Assembly: GCA_002359495.1 (NCBI GenBank)
Contig: DENB01000010.1
Span: 1-56,920 of the forward strand
Direction of reading: 5' to 3'
DNA length: 56,920 nt
Source: Enterobacteriaceae bacterium UBA2655
GTDB lineage: Bacteria > Pseudomonadota > Gammaproteobacteria > Enterobacterales > Enterobacteriaceae
Below are positions 1-10,885 of the stretch, in pieces. Positions within the stretch are counted from its first letter, which is position 1, and each line of letters opens with the position of its first letter. The notes beneath the pieces are model-generated. The model was not told where the DNA came from, made no database searches, and saw only the letters and a list, made by a program, of their open reading frames with translations. The position numbers and the translations under genes are program-made.

Positions 1-2
1 GC

Positions 3-131
3 ATGAATATAACGGTGGGTTGCCCCCAAACGAATCGGAAAACCGATACTGGAAAAACTCTAACACGGTGGCCAGTTTTAGTTGACCACTACAAAGGCGT
101 AGCGGACATATTTGAACTGATTCATGCCTAA
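3..131 (+). other. Short ORF of 42 codons at the left edge, unknown
   Basis: An ATG at position 3 opens a 42-codon frame ending in TAA at 129-131. No family is recognised. It contains an inverted repeat, GTGGCCA (69-75 region) facing TGACCAC, that looks a little like the repeated ends of IS21-type elements. It may be a remnant of a mobile element or chance. The window edge prevents judging what lies upstream. Confidence 0.2.
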
Positions 132-708
132 AAGCGCGCGTATCGTAACCCAGGATTGCCATAACCGCCCGCCGCGACGAGGGCAAAAAGGACAAAACAA
201 ATCCTGACAGATAAACTACAGAGATTTAATTTATACTGATAATACAATAATTAACAATTGAAATGTGAAATAAGCATTCAGAATAAAAAAACAAATAATA
301 TAAATTTTAGTAACCTTTAAAACCTGACTAACCCTCCATTTAGCGCTTGTTTACCATTACCCTCTCTCCAATTAGTAAAATTTACCCTATTAATTAGCAA
401 GCTTATTTGTCGTCGTGCCTGTATAAAAATATGCTAAAATCCAATCCAAACAATGCCTAACCTTTATATTCCCCTTTCGCCCCGCGCTTAATATTTATCA
501 GACATCCATCACACTGTAGGAAAAAACCTACAAAACAGACCAGATGTAAGAATATTCTATAAGATGTAGAGAATGTTCTGTATTTATTATTATGAGAATA
601 TGATTAAAATTTACGAAAAAAACAGCCCTCTATATTCTGCTGTAGGATTTATACCGGAGACGCATGTGCGCCTTCCGATCCTTTTTACGTGAAAATTGAG
701 TAAAACAA
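132..708. other. AT-rich intergenic region upstream of the winged-helix regulator
   Basis: About 575 bases with no convincing gene and far lower GC than the neighbouring genes. It holds AT-rich promoter-like stretches, an inverted repeat TGTAGG-N6-CCTACA at 515-532, and two repeated GATGTA...GAATRTTCT blocks at 543-582. It probably carries the promoter and operators of the regulator that starts at 709. Confidence 0.6.
515..582. promoter_or_regulatory. Repeated operator-like motifs upstream of regulator
   Basis: Three elements sit 127-194 bases upstream of the regulator start. TGTAGG-N6-CCTACA (515-532) is a perfect inverted repeat. GATGTAAGAATATTCTAT (543-560) and GATGTAGAGAATGTTCTG (563-580) are near-copies 20 bases apart, about two helical turns, and each holds a palindromic AGAATRTTCT core. 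Tandem half-sites are typical of OmpR-family winged-helix proteins, so autoregulation by the downstream gene is inferred. Confidence 0.4.
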
Positions 709-1458
709 ATGAAAGAGTATAAATTTGACGATTTCCTGCTTCGTTCAGACAATATTTTGTTAAAAAACGATCAGCCGATTAACCTGCCGCCGAAAGAAGT
801 AAGCGTTTTACGCTTTCTCATTGAAAACGCAGACAAAATCCTGACGAAAGAGCAAATTATTGAGAAAGTCTGGAATGGCGGCATCGTTTCTGATGAGTCA
901 TTGACCAGGTGCATTTACGTTATAAGAAAAATGTTGGAGCAAACGGAGAAAAACAAATATATCGACACCTTATATGGGAAAGGCTACCGTTTTATTTGTC
1001 CCATCGTTGAACGCAATGTTTTTTCCAGCGCGTTATTGCAGCAGGAAAATAGCGTGCGCATCGCCGTATTCCCTTTTACGGTAAACAACAGCGATATGTT
1101 AATGCTGCACGATCAAATCCAGGATCTGCTGCACGGACTTAATGACGGTAAAATCAGCATATTGCCTTCGGTATTTACCCGTCACGGCATCGACTATGCA
1201 AGCATTCTGAACATCCTCCAGCTACTGAAAACGGATTATTATATTTCCGGTACGGAAGTCATGCCGGAAGGTGAAACGCCGATCATCAGACTGGAACTGG
1301 TCAGGACAAAAGATCATTCGGTTGTTTTTCGCGAAGGCGTCGCGCTCTTGTCGCAAAGCAATGATGATTTACGCGAGTCGCTGGGCCATGCGCTCAAAAA
1401 CTTGATCGCGAGAACCCAGCCCGACAATCTGTCGTTGCCGGATAAAATTGAAAACTAG
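709..1458 (+). CDS. Winged-helix transcriptional regulator, CadC/ToxR-like DNA-binding domain, no membrane segment
   Basis: A 249-residue protein. Residues 1-105 form an OmpR/PhoB-type winged helix, seen in the PPKEVSVLRFL, LTKEQIIEKVW and wing GKGYRF motifs. Residues 106-240 form a second domain opening with VRIAVFPF, which resembles the effector portion of CadC-like or TolB-like proteins, but ligand and partners are unknown. Unlike CadC or ToxR there is no hydrophobic transmembrane stretch, so it should be cytoplasmic. There is no receiver domain. It is convergent with the chitinase gene and could regulate the chitinase/secretion locus or itself; this is inference from position. The start is the first ATG, with a weak upstream GAG as ribosome binding site. 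Codon use is more AT-rich than in most genes of the window, which may indicate horizontal acquisition. Confidence 0.85.
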   Translation: MKEYKFDDFLLRSDNILLKNDQPINLPPKEVSVLRFLIENADKILTKEQIIEKVWNGGIVSDESLTRCIYVIRKMLEQTEKNKYIDTLYGKGYRFICPIVERNVFSSALLQQENSVRIAVFPFTVNNSDMLMLHDQIQDLLHGLNDGKISILPSVFTRHGIDYASILNILQLLKTDYYISGTEVMPEGETPIIRLELVRTKDHSVVFREGVALLSQSNDDLRESLGHALKNLIARTQPDNLSLPDKIEN

Positions 1459-1550
1459 CCGATAGTCCGGCTGGCGGCGCTTTGCCGCAGCCAGGGCGGC
1501 CCTGTTTATTCAAACGCTCAGCGAGAAAAAGTAAACAGAGCGGATTTTAC

Positions 1551-1584
1551 ATAAAAAAGCGCGCGGCATTCAGGCCGCGCGCTT
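1551..1584 (-). terminator. Rho-independent terminator of chiA
   Basis: An 11-bp GC-rich perfect stem (1557-1567 with 1574-1584, loop of six) is followed on the minus strand by a run of six T. It lies 31 bases after the chiA stop codon and between two convergent genes. Confidence 0.9.
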
Positions 1585-1614
1585 GATGTCAGGGTTCCTG
1601 ACTTACAGAAAGCC

Positions 1615-4260
<2,646 letters not shown>

Positions 4261-4385
4261 CTAACCTGTATCTGTAGAATTTTTAATGCGGATAATTTTT
4301 TAGAAAAAGTGCCAGTGTAGAAAAATTAAAAAGATATCTTTCCACGCTATTGTTCAGCAAAATTATCCATAATTAATGCAGAGCT

Positions 4386-5195
4386 TCAGAAAGCGACTGT
4401 GCTGTTTTCCGATAAAAAAATAATAATTCCGGCAAGGCTTAATCCCGGGCCGAATGGAAAAACCTCCTTTTTCTTTCCGTTGAAATTAAACAGTAACGCG
4501 ACAAACAGCGTCGCCAATGAAGAGAATAAACACAGCGGCGGCAAATCCTGCCAGCCCAGCCACGCCCCCAGCGCGGCAAGCAGTTTGCAATCGCCGCCGC
4601 CTAACCCCTCTTTTTTTAATAACCCGCGGCTAAGCTGCCGCAGAATAGCGAAAGTTAAATAACCCGCCGCCGCTCCCCAGATATAAGGCGTGACGGCTTC
4701 GTTCATCATGGAATGGTAGAGCAGTCCCGACCAGAGCAGCCCTAACGTCAGAATATCGGGCAGCAGCAGATGGCACATATCAATCATTGCCAGAATAAAC
4801 AGCATATATCCCAACAGGCAGCAGGCCAGCATCGGCACGATGTCCGCCTGCCAGAGTGAACAAAAAGCGAAGTAGCCTGCGACGACCAGCTCGGCCAGCC
4901 ATAGCCGCGCCGGGATAGCGTAGCCGCAGTGGCGGCATTTTCCGCGTAACGCTAAAAAGCTCGCCAGAGGAATGTTTTCCCACCACGTCAGTTTTCTCAG
5001 GCAGGCGAAACAGTGCGACGCCGGGAAAGCGAGCGACATTGGATAAGACTGCGCCCCGGTTATCGTCAGAGGCAAGCGTTCGATCACCACGCCGGCAAAG
5101 CTGCCCATAATCGCGCCGAAGCAGAACATAAGCAGAACGAAAATAAACCCTGAAAATTCCGCCTCGGGGTTTAACAGAACAGTGGAGGCTATCAT
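4386..5195 (-). CDS. gspO: Type II secretion prepilin peptidase/N-methyltransferase GspO
   Basis: A 269-residue inner-membrane aspartic protease that cleaves the leader of the GspG-K pseudopilins and methylates the new N-terminus. It has several membrane helices, a zinc-binding cytoplasmic loop with paired cysteines (CFAC at 62-65, CRHC at 87-90), and the two catalytic aspartates, D139 in the D-M-C-H-L-L-L-P-D segment and D202 in GGGDCK. It is the last gsp gene and its start overlaps the gspM stop by four bases (ATGA), which implies translational coupling. Confidence 0.95.
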   Translation of the reverse strand: MIASTVLLNPEAEFSGFIFVLLMFCFGAIMGSFAGVVIERLPLTITGAQSYPMSLAFPASHCFACLRKLTWWENIPLASFLALRGKCRHCGYAIPARLWLAELVVAGYFAFCSLWQADIVPMLACCLLGYMLFILAMIDMCHLLLPDILTLGLLWSGLLYHSMMNEAVTPYIWGAAAGYLTFAILRQLSRGLLKKEGLGGGDCKLLAALGAWLGWQDLPPLCLFSSLATLFVALLFNFNGKKKEVFPFGPGLSLAGIIIFLSENSTVAF

Positions 5196-5680
5196 GGCGC
5201 ACTTCCCCAGCTCAGCAGCGCTTCAGCCTGAATATGTCCCTGTTTTCGGCCCTGCGACAGCACCGCCTGGCTGAGTTGAATACCGGTCGCTTTATTAAGC
5301 TGCTCCGTCCAGGCGATAAAATCGGGCAGCGTGATCTCGCTGAGTGAAAGCCGGACCTGCTGCTTATCACGGGTAATAATGTTGAAATGAATGCCCGCCT
5401 TCCTGGCGCTTTCGTCCATCGCGCGCAGCGGATCGCTAACCTGCAAGGTTTTTACCGTTAGCGCATGTTGTTCTGCCAGCGTTAACATCGCCTGTATCGT
5501 TTTTTCATTATGCCTGACCTGCGCCAGCTTCTCCTCAATGCGATTATTCAGCATGACCAATAAACCGGCACTGAGTATCGCTATGCCTGCCAACAGAAAG
5601 CATTTCAGCCTCGAACTCTGTATCTCAGTCATTTTATGATAAAAGGCATTAAGGCGTCCTGCGGCGCAACTCAATAACAT
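5192..5680 (-). CDS. gspM: Type II secretion inner-membrane platform protein GspM
   Basis: A small bitopic protein: short cytoplasmic N-terminus, one membrane helix (LKCFLLAGIAILSAGLL) and a periplasmic domain that pairs with GspL. Family size is about 150-170 residues. Three starts are possible. The ATG at 5680 (162 residues) is chosen because GGAA and AGGA lie at workable spacing upstream. An ATG at 5692 has poorer spacing, and one at 5632 would remove the overlap with gspL. Sequence similarity in this family is low, so the call rests mainly on size, topology and operon position between gspL and gspO. Confidence 0.88.
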   Translation of the reverse strand: MLLSCAAGRLNAFYHKMTEIQSSRLKCFLLAGIAILSAGLLVMLNNRIEEKLAQVRHNEKTIQAMLTLAEQHALTVKTLQVSDPLRAMDESARKAGIHFNIITRDKQQVRLSLSEITLPDFIAWTEQLNKATGIQLSQAVLSQGRKQGHIQAEALLSWGSAP

Positions 5681-6809
5681 TGACAGTTCCATCCTGGTTC
5701 TCAGTTATTTCGAAACCGGTTTCTTTTTTCAATTCGCTAATAAAAGCGCGGGTCGAACTCTCCGTCTGAACCGACAAGCGCAGACTTAGCGGCGCAGCAC
5801 GATACTCCAGCTTACTGATGTTTATTTCTGAATGCGCCTTATTAACATGGCCGAGATTTTGAACAATCTCTGCAAATCTCGGCCCCTGCTGTTTAGTCTT
5901 ACGTTCAAAATTGTATTTAAGGTTGCGCGGCGGCTGTCCCGCCGGAAAATAGCGTTGGTAAATCGCTTCTGCCGCTTTTTTTGAGCGCAAACTCATTTCA
6001 TTCACCTTATACAGACTAAACAACTGTGAAGAGAAAAAAATGATGAGACTATAGGCTATCGCGCCGGCAAAAATCGCCGTAATATTCGTCTGTTTTTTGT
6101 TATTTCTATTTTCCGTAAAGCTGAGTAAAATATTGTTTTTATTATGCGACATACCGGAAATAAACATCCGCCAGACGGCGCGACATGAGGCGTGATATTT
6201 TATGTTTAGATCGGCAGGCAATAGATCGCTGCTGATAATATCTGCTGCGGGAAGCCGTTGAAGAAAGGCGGGCAATAACGGCGGCGACACTTCGGCGAAT
6301 TCTGTTTCGCCATAACGAACCAGCCAGCTGTTATCCATTTTCGCCAGGGTAATCATACCCTGATGATAATCCAGCATTAATGCATCCGGCACGGCTGCTA
6401 CCACCTGCAATCCGGCCTTGTTGCAGATATCAAGCCAGCGCCTCAGGGTCTCTCGCGGTACGGCAAAAGCGTCCAGCTGTCTTCCCTGGCGCCGCAGGAT
6501 ATGCCAGTGCAGATCCTGCGCTTCCGGCAAACTCTCCTCGGCCATCCACGTCAGCATCGGCGACGGATCGCGTAATTTTTTATCCGGCAGGGTAAATCGG
6601 CGACAAAGGAATTCGCAGGCGGGAAGCAGCAGGCAGACCTGCCGCGCCAGCGGATGGCCGCTCAGCGCGCTCAGCTGCTGCGGATGATCCAGCGCCTCCG
6701 GCTGTTTGGCATCCGCAGTAAACCACCAGAGGCGAGGCGTCAGAAAGGAGTCGGGCCGGATGAACAGAAAAGGCCGCATCGCCTGCCGCCGACGTTGATT
6801 AATAGACAT
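5649..6809 (-). CDS. gspL: Type II secretion platform protein GspL
   Basis: A 386-residue protein with an actin-like cytoplasmic half (about 1-230) that recruits the GspE ATPase, one membrane helix (about 242-262, ITAIFAGAIAYSLIIFF) and a periplasmic ferredoxin-like domain contacting GspM. Length agrees with the family (about 390). The start overlaps the 3' end of gspK by 11 bases, and the end overlaps the gspM start. The start ATG has TGGAA upstream. Confidence 0.92.
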   Translation of the reverse strand: MSINQRRRQAMRPFLFIRPDSFLTPRLWWFTADAKQPEALDHPQQLSALSGHPLARQVCLLLPACEFLCRRFTLPDKKLRDPSPMLTWMAEESLPEAQDLHWHILRRQGRQLDAFAVPRETLRRWLDICNKAGLQVVAAVPDALMLDYHQGMITLAKMDNSWLVRYGETEFAEVSPPLLPAFLQRLPAADIISSDLLPADLNIKYHASCRAVWRMFISGMSHNKNNILLSFTENRNNKKQTNITAIFAGAIAYSLIIFFSSQLFSLYKVNEMSLRSKKAAEAIYQRYFPAGQPPRNLKYNFERKTKQQGPRFAEIVQNLGHVNKAHSEINISKLEYRAAPLSLRLSVQTESSTRAFISELKKETGFEITENQDGTVNVIELRRRTP

Positions 6810-7743
6810 AGCGATGATTCCAGATAAAAGAGAGTCTCTCTTCGGGAGAGAAATAGATATCGCTGTTTACGCTCAATGAATAGTCATCGTTCTTCACCGT
6901 CATCCGGCTGCGCCAGAAATGGCTGCGCACGCTGAGCAACTCTTCGAACTGCGATAAAGTGACGGACGGCTCGTAACTGATTTTCATCCAGGCCTCATGC
7001 GCGTCCTTAAGCGTTTTCCATCCTTCGTCAGGACGCGCCGCAATCAGCGCCCCGGCTTGTTCTGCGCTGAGATCAGGCGTAAACAGCGCCGCCAGCAAAG
7101 GCGCCTGCTCGCGGGTCAGCTGATTAATATCCACCCGGGCCTGGCGCGAAGGAAGCAGACAAAGCGGCGACACGCGATCTTCGTGCATCACTTGCCGCAC
7201 CACGGCCGGCAATGCGTTTTCCAGATAGAGGCGCGGTACGCGCGGCTTATCGTCAGGCTGCCGCGTCTCTTGCAAAGCGGCATACTTTTGCAACAGGTTT
7301 TGCGCGATCGCGACGCCGTTTTGTCCGGCGGGATGCAGCGCCAGTAGTTCGGCCAGCATGGCCTGATAGCGCTGATAAGGTTCCGATCCGCTCTCCGCGG
7401 CGGAACCGGGCAGCCGGGCCAGCGTATTAAGATTGAAACAGCGCTGCGCGCTTTCCAGCTCGCCCTCAATTTGCCAGCTTGTTCCGCCAAGATTCAGCGT
7501 CCTGCGCCAATGGTACTGCCCGGGAAAACCCTCTGATTTGCGCTGCGCCATTTGTTTGAGCAGCCGCTTCTCTTCGTTATTGACGATCCACTGCTGCGTC
7601 TGAAAGGCGTTAATCGCCTCCGCACGTTGGTAGCTGCTCACGAACAGCCCGTTCATATTAACGGCCAGCAGCGACATCAGTGTGACCAGAATCAGCACGA
7701 TAAGTAGCGCTACGCCCCGCTGCGATTCAGATGTATGTTCCAT
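6799..7743 (-). CDS. gspK: Type II secretion minor pseudopilin GspK
   Basis: A 314-residue minor pseudopilin that caps the GspI-J-K tip complex. The prepilin leader is short (SQRG then VALLIVL). The +5 position is not glutamate, the known exception of the GspK family. A long periplasmic domain follows the N-terminal hydrophobic helix, with an alpha-helical insertion typical of GspK. It lies 26 bases after gspJ and its 3' end overlaps gspL. Confidence 0.94.
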   Translation of the reverse strand: MEHTSESQRGVALLIVLILVTLMSLLAVNMNGLFVSSYQRAEAINAFQTQQWIVNNEEKRLLKQMAQRKSEGFPGQYHWRRTLNLGGTSWQIEGELESAQRCFNLNTLARLPGSAAESGSEPYQRYQAMLAELLALHPAGQNGVAIAQNLLQKYAALQETRQPDDKPRVPRLYLENALPAVVRQVMHEDRVSPLCLLPSRQARVDINQLTREQAPLLAALFTPDLSAEQAGALIAARPDEGWKTLKDAHEAWMKISYEPSVTLSQFEELLSVRSHFWRSRMTVKNDDYSLSVNSDIYFSPEERLSFIWNHRYVY

Positions 7744-7769
7744 GGCTTGCCCGTTGCCTTCCTTGCTGT

Positions 7770-8384
7770 TCAGCGCTGCGATGCCGTCTCAGACGGGTTG
7801 TCGTCAAGTTCCGCGACACGCATAAGATTTCCTGCATCCGTCTGGAAAACCCAGCGCCACGTCCGGCCGTCCGTCAGACTCAGTTCCGCCGCCACCCGCT
7901 CGGGATGGAGGTCAGCGCGCCAGGCGGTTTTCCATCCGCCGTCGTAAAAGGACCACTTCACGGCGACCACATCGTTAAGTAAGGTTTGCCGGCTTAAAAG
8001 CGAAGCCGTCTCCTCTTTCAAAAGCCAAATCGTCCGAACCAGCTGACGATCCTGTAGCTGCCAGACGACTTTTCTGTTTTCTCCATATCCCGCGTTGCTT
8101 AACGCCGCAAAGGGATCTTTCGTGGTGTAGAAGAAAGCCTGCTCATCCATGCCGATCGTCGGCTCTGCCGCGACCACCTGATAAAGATCGCGGCGCAAAA
8201 TCAGCCAGAGGCGGTGCAGTTCGCTGACAGAAGCGGTCTGTTGCCTCGCCTGCTGATTGATTTCATTCGCGTTTCGTAAGAGCTGCCAACTCATGACGCT
8301 CATCACGGAAAAGATGAACGTGGCGATCAGCACCTCCAGTAAGGTAAAACCCTGCTGACTGTTATGGCGTTTGCTCAACCTCAC
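7770..8384 (-). CDS. gspJ: Type II secretion minor pseudopilin GspJ
   Basis: A 204-residue minor pseudopilin with the processing site QQG/FTLLE (glycine 12, glutamate 17) and an N-terminal hydrophobic helix, then a beta-rich periplasmic domain. The frame opens with GTG at 8384. A TTG at 8378 is better placed behind the GGAGAG ribosome binding site and would shorten the leader by two residues. Either start lies inside the 3' end of gspI (overlap about 20 bases), so the two are probably coupled. Confidence 0.93.
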   Translation of the reverse strand: MRLSKRHNSQQGFTLLEVLIATFIFSVMSVMSWQLLRNANEINQQARQQTASVSELHRLWLILRRDLYQVVAAEPTIGMDEQAFFYTTKDPFAALSNAGYGENRKVVWQLQDRQLVRTIWLLKEETASLLSRQTLLNDVVAVKWSFYDGGWKTAWRADLHPERVAAELSLTDGRTWRWVFQTDAGNLMRVAELDDNPSETASQR

Positions 8385-8739
8385 TCTCCAGTAACAACTG
8401 ATAGATTAGGGTATGCGGATCGTCCTCTCTGGCTACGGCGATACGGCGCGCCGCCTCGCCCTCGTCGATCGCAACGCTTTCCTGCCAGAGCCAGGCGCCG
8501 TCCACCATCCAGACAGACTGTTGGCGGGCCGGGGATCCGCTGTCGCCCTCCAGCAGCGCATTTTCAGCTACCCAGCTTGCGTTCAGCATCGCCGTCAGCC
8601 TGGCGCTTTCGCGTCCTCCCAGCGCCAGGCTCTTCATCAACGCCAGCGCCGCGAGGGAAAAAATCGTCAGAGCGACCATCACTTCCAGCAGCGTCATCCC
8701 GGACTGGTTACTCAGGCCGTCCGATTTTTTGCAGCTCAA
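8362..8739 (-). CDS. gspI: Type II secretion minor pseudopilin GspI
   Basis: A 125-residue minor pseudopilin with the cleavage site QSG/MTLLE (glycine 14, glutamate 19) and a hydrophobic N-terminal helix. The start is a TTG at 8739 preceded by a strong AGGAGG at nine-base spacing, which decides the start despite the rare codon. It overlaps the end of gspH by 32 bases and the start of gspJ by 23. It nucleates the tip of the pseudopilus with GspJ and GspK. Confidence 0.94.
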   Translation of the reverse strand: MSCKKSDGLSNQSGMTLLEVMVALTIFSLAALALMKSLALGGRESARLTAMLNASWVAENALLEGDSGSPARQQSVWMVDGAWLWQESVAIDEGEAARRIAVAREDDPHTLIYQLLLESEVEQTP

Positions 8740-9226
8740 ACGGCGCGCCTCCTGATGAAGTAAGGGTAAAACCTTCGCCGGTATCGGGTTGGGTAAACGT
8801 TAAGGTAAACACCGAGGTTTCGCCGTCCGGCAGAAAATAGACCTGCGGAACCAACGAAAGTACCGGAGGAAGCGGACGTCCGTTCAGCGCCACCACCAGC
8901 TCGTCGGGAAACTGGCCGTTATCGGCATAACGACCTCTTTTAAGCGGCAACCAGCCGGGACGTTTAGCCTGCGCGTCGGACGGCGCGAGTTGCAGCAGCT
9001 GATAATGTCCTTCGCTCAGCGCGATTCCGACCGGCTGATGCGCATACACCGCTCTGTCGGCAGCATATTCAAGCAGGGCGCGAAAACGCTCGCCAAACTG
9101 CTGCTGGCTTGCACTTTCCGGCAAAAACACCATTACCGCCATGGCCGCGACGGCGGCGATAGCCATCACCAGCATGACTTCAATCAGCGTGAATCCGCGC
9201 TGTTTCGCTGTCGGTCTAGCGTTCAT
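8708..9226 (-). CDS. gspH: Type II secretion minor pseudopilin GspH
   Basis: A 172-residue minor pseudopilin with the cleavage site QRG/FTLIE (glycine 11, glutamate 16). The frame is open well upstream, but the ATG at 9226 is chosen because it gives a normal short prepilin leader and because GGAAG lies just before it. This start overlaps the gspG stop by 11 bases. GspH links the GspI-J-K tip to the GspG shaft. Confidence 0.94.
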   Translation of the reverse strand: MNARPTAKQRGFTLIEVMLVMAIAAVAAMAVMVFLPESASQQQFGERFRALLEYAADRAVYAHQPVGIALSEGHYQLLQLAPSDAQAKRPGWLPLKRGRYADNGQFPDELVVALNGRPLPPVLSLVPQVYFLPDGETSVFTLTFTQPDTGEGFTLTSSGGAPFELQKIGRPE

Positions 9227-9671
9227 CCAGCTTCCAGTTGCCGATATCGTCGTCGGTATAGGCTTCGCCATCCGGCCCCATGGAAAAGAGATCGATTTTT
9301 CCGTGTTCGCCGGGGCTGACAAGAATGTAATCATTTCCCCAGGGATCGCGCGGCAGGCGGCGGATATAGCCTTCGTCGCGGTAGTTTTTCGGCGCTGGCG
9401 CAAGCTCAGGTTTGACTACCAGCGCCTGAACGCCCTGATCGGTAGTGGGATAACGATGGTTATCGAGCTTGTACATATCCAGCGCGCTTTCCAGCGCCAC
9501 GATATCGCTGACGGCCTTTTGCTTATCCGCCCGCTCTTTATTGCCCATCAGGTTCGGGATCACCATGCTTGCCAGCACGCCAAGGATGACAATCACCACC
9601 ATCAGCTCCATTAGAGTGAAGCCGGATTGCGAAGAGAGAGGATGCGGCGCACGGCGCGAAGTCATAAACAT
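9216..9671 (-). CDS. gspG: Type II secretion major pseudopilin GspG
   Basis: The major pseudopilin, about 151 residues, polymerising into the piston-like shaft. The site QSG/FTLMELMVV follows a short leader, and the C-terminal region has the conserved RDPWGNDY, SPGEHG and calcium-loop GPDGE...DDDIGNW segments. The frame also has a TTG at 9680, but the ATG at 9671 is favoured because GGTGAG lies nine bases upstream, leaving five bases after the gspF stop. Confidence 0.96.
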   Translation of the reverse strand: MFMTSRRAPHPLSSQSGFTLMELMVVIVILGVLASMVIPNLMGNKERADKQKAVSDIVALESALDMYKLDNHRYPTTDQGVQALVVKPELAPAPKNYRDEGYIRRLPRDPWGNDYILVSPGEHGKIDLFSMGPDGEAYTDDDIGNWKLDER

Positions 9672-9676
9672 AGCGG

Positions 9677-10885
9677 TCAACTCACCAGATTATTTAGTTG
9701 TAATATGGGCTGTAATATCGACAAAACGATAAACAAGACGATGCTGGCCATGGCGATTACCAGGATGGGTTCGAATATCGCCAGCATCAGCGTGGTGCGA
9801 TGCTGCAACTGTTTTTCCTGGTATTCCGTCGCGCGCATCATTAACGAACCTAGCTCGCCGCTCTGCTCGCCCGACGAGATCATGTAAATCATCATGGCGG
9901 GAAACAGCGCGGTCTGTTCAAGCGATCGGCTTAACGGCATGCCCTGACGAACTTTCTCAGCGGCTTCCTGCATTAACGTGTTCACATGCTCGTTGGCGTT
10001 TACCGTTCTGGCGATCTCCATGGCTTCCAGCAGTGGAACATGGCTGTGCTGCAAAATGGTCAGCGTTCGTAAATAGCGCGCGGCGTTCAGGATTCTGACC
10101 CATTTTCCTGCAGGAGGATAGCGCACCAGTCCACGATGAAACCTGAGGAGATTATTCGGGTTTTTCAGCCAGATCCTGAAGAGCGCGGCGGCGACTGCAA
10201 TCAGGCCGAGAAACCATAAACCGTACTGTTGCGCCGCATGGCTCAGCGCCAGCAGCAGCCGAGTGGAGAGCGGCAACGCCTGCTTCATATGCACGAACTG
10301 CTCCGTCACCTGCGGCACCACCACCGCCAGCAGGATGCCGATCACCCCTGCCGCCACCAGCGTCAGCGCTATCGGGTAGATCAACGCCTGCGTCAGTTTG
10401 TTGCGTAGCGTTTGCTGCTGCTCGGTATGGTCGGCCAGCTTTTCCAACACCTCGTCCAGCCGCCCGGTTTTCTCGCCCGCCGCCACCAGCGTGCGGCATA
10501 ACTTATCGAACGACTTCGGGCTGGCCTGCAGCGCTTCATGCAGGGTATAACCCTCCAGCACCCGCTCTCTGACGGCGGCAAGCTGTTTCGCCAGTAGCGC
10601 GTTTTCACTCTGCGCAGCGATGATTTTTAATGCCTGTTCCAGCGGGATCGCGGCGTTCACCAGCGTCGCCAGCTGGCGAATAAACAGCACGATTGCCGTC
10701 GCCGGAACGCGCCGGGTGTAGCGCAGGCCGAAGCCGGGTTTTGCTGCGGTCTGCTGCAAAGAGAGAATAATGTAACCCTGCTCGCGCAACTGTTTACGCG
10801 CCTGCGCCGCAGAGGCGGCAGATAGCACGCCGCGCCGCCGCTTTCCTGCGCCATCCATTCCCTGCCAGCGATAAGAGTCCATCAT
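9677..10885 (-). CDS. gspF: Type II secretion inner-membrane platform protein GspF
   Basis: A 402-residue polytopic protein of the PilC/GspF family with two repeated cytoplasmic domains and three membrane helices (about 165-195, 220-240, 370-395). Motifs TLVNAAIPLEQAL and SGEQSGELG are typical. It couples the GspE ATPase to pseudopilus assembly. The start ATGATG overlaps the gspE stop by four bases, and GGAGAG lies just upstream. Confidence 0.96.
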   Translation of the reverse strand: MMDSYRWQGMDGAGKRRRGVLSAASAAQARKQLREQGYIILSLQQTAAKPGFGLRYTRRVPATAIVLFIRQLATLVNAAIPLEQALKIIAAQSENALLAKQLAAVRERVLEGYTLHEALQASPKSFDKLCRTLVAAGEKTGRLDEVLEKLADHTEQQQTLRNKLTQALIYPIALTLVAAGVIGILLAVVVPQVTEQFVHMKQALPLSTRLLLALSHAAQQYGLWFLGLIAVAAALFRIWLKNPNNLLRFHRGLVRYPPAGKWVRILNAARYLRTLTILQHSHVPLLEAMEIARTVNANEHVNTLMQEAAEKVRQGMPLSRSLEQTALFPAMMIYMISSGEQSGELGSLMMRATEYQEKQLQHRTTLMLAIFEPILVIAMASIVLFIVLSILQPILQLNNLVS

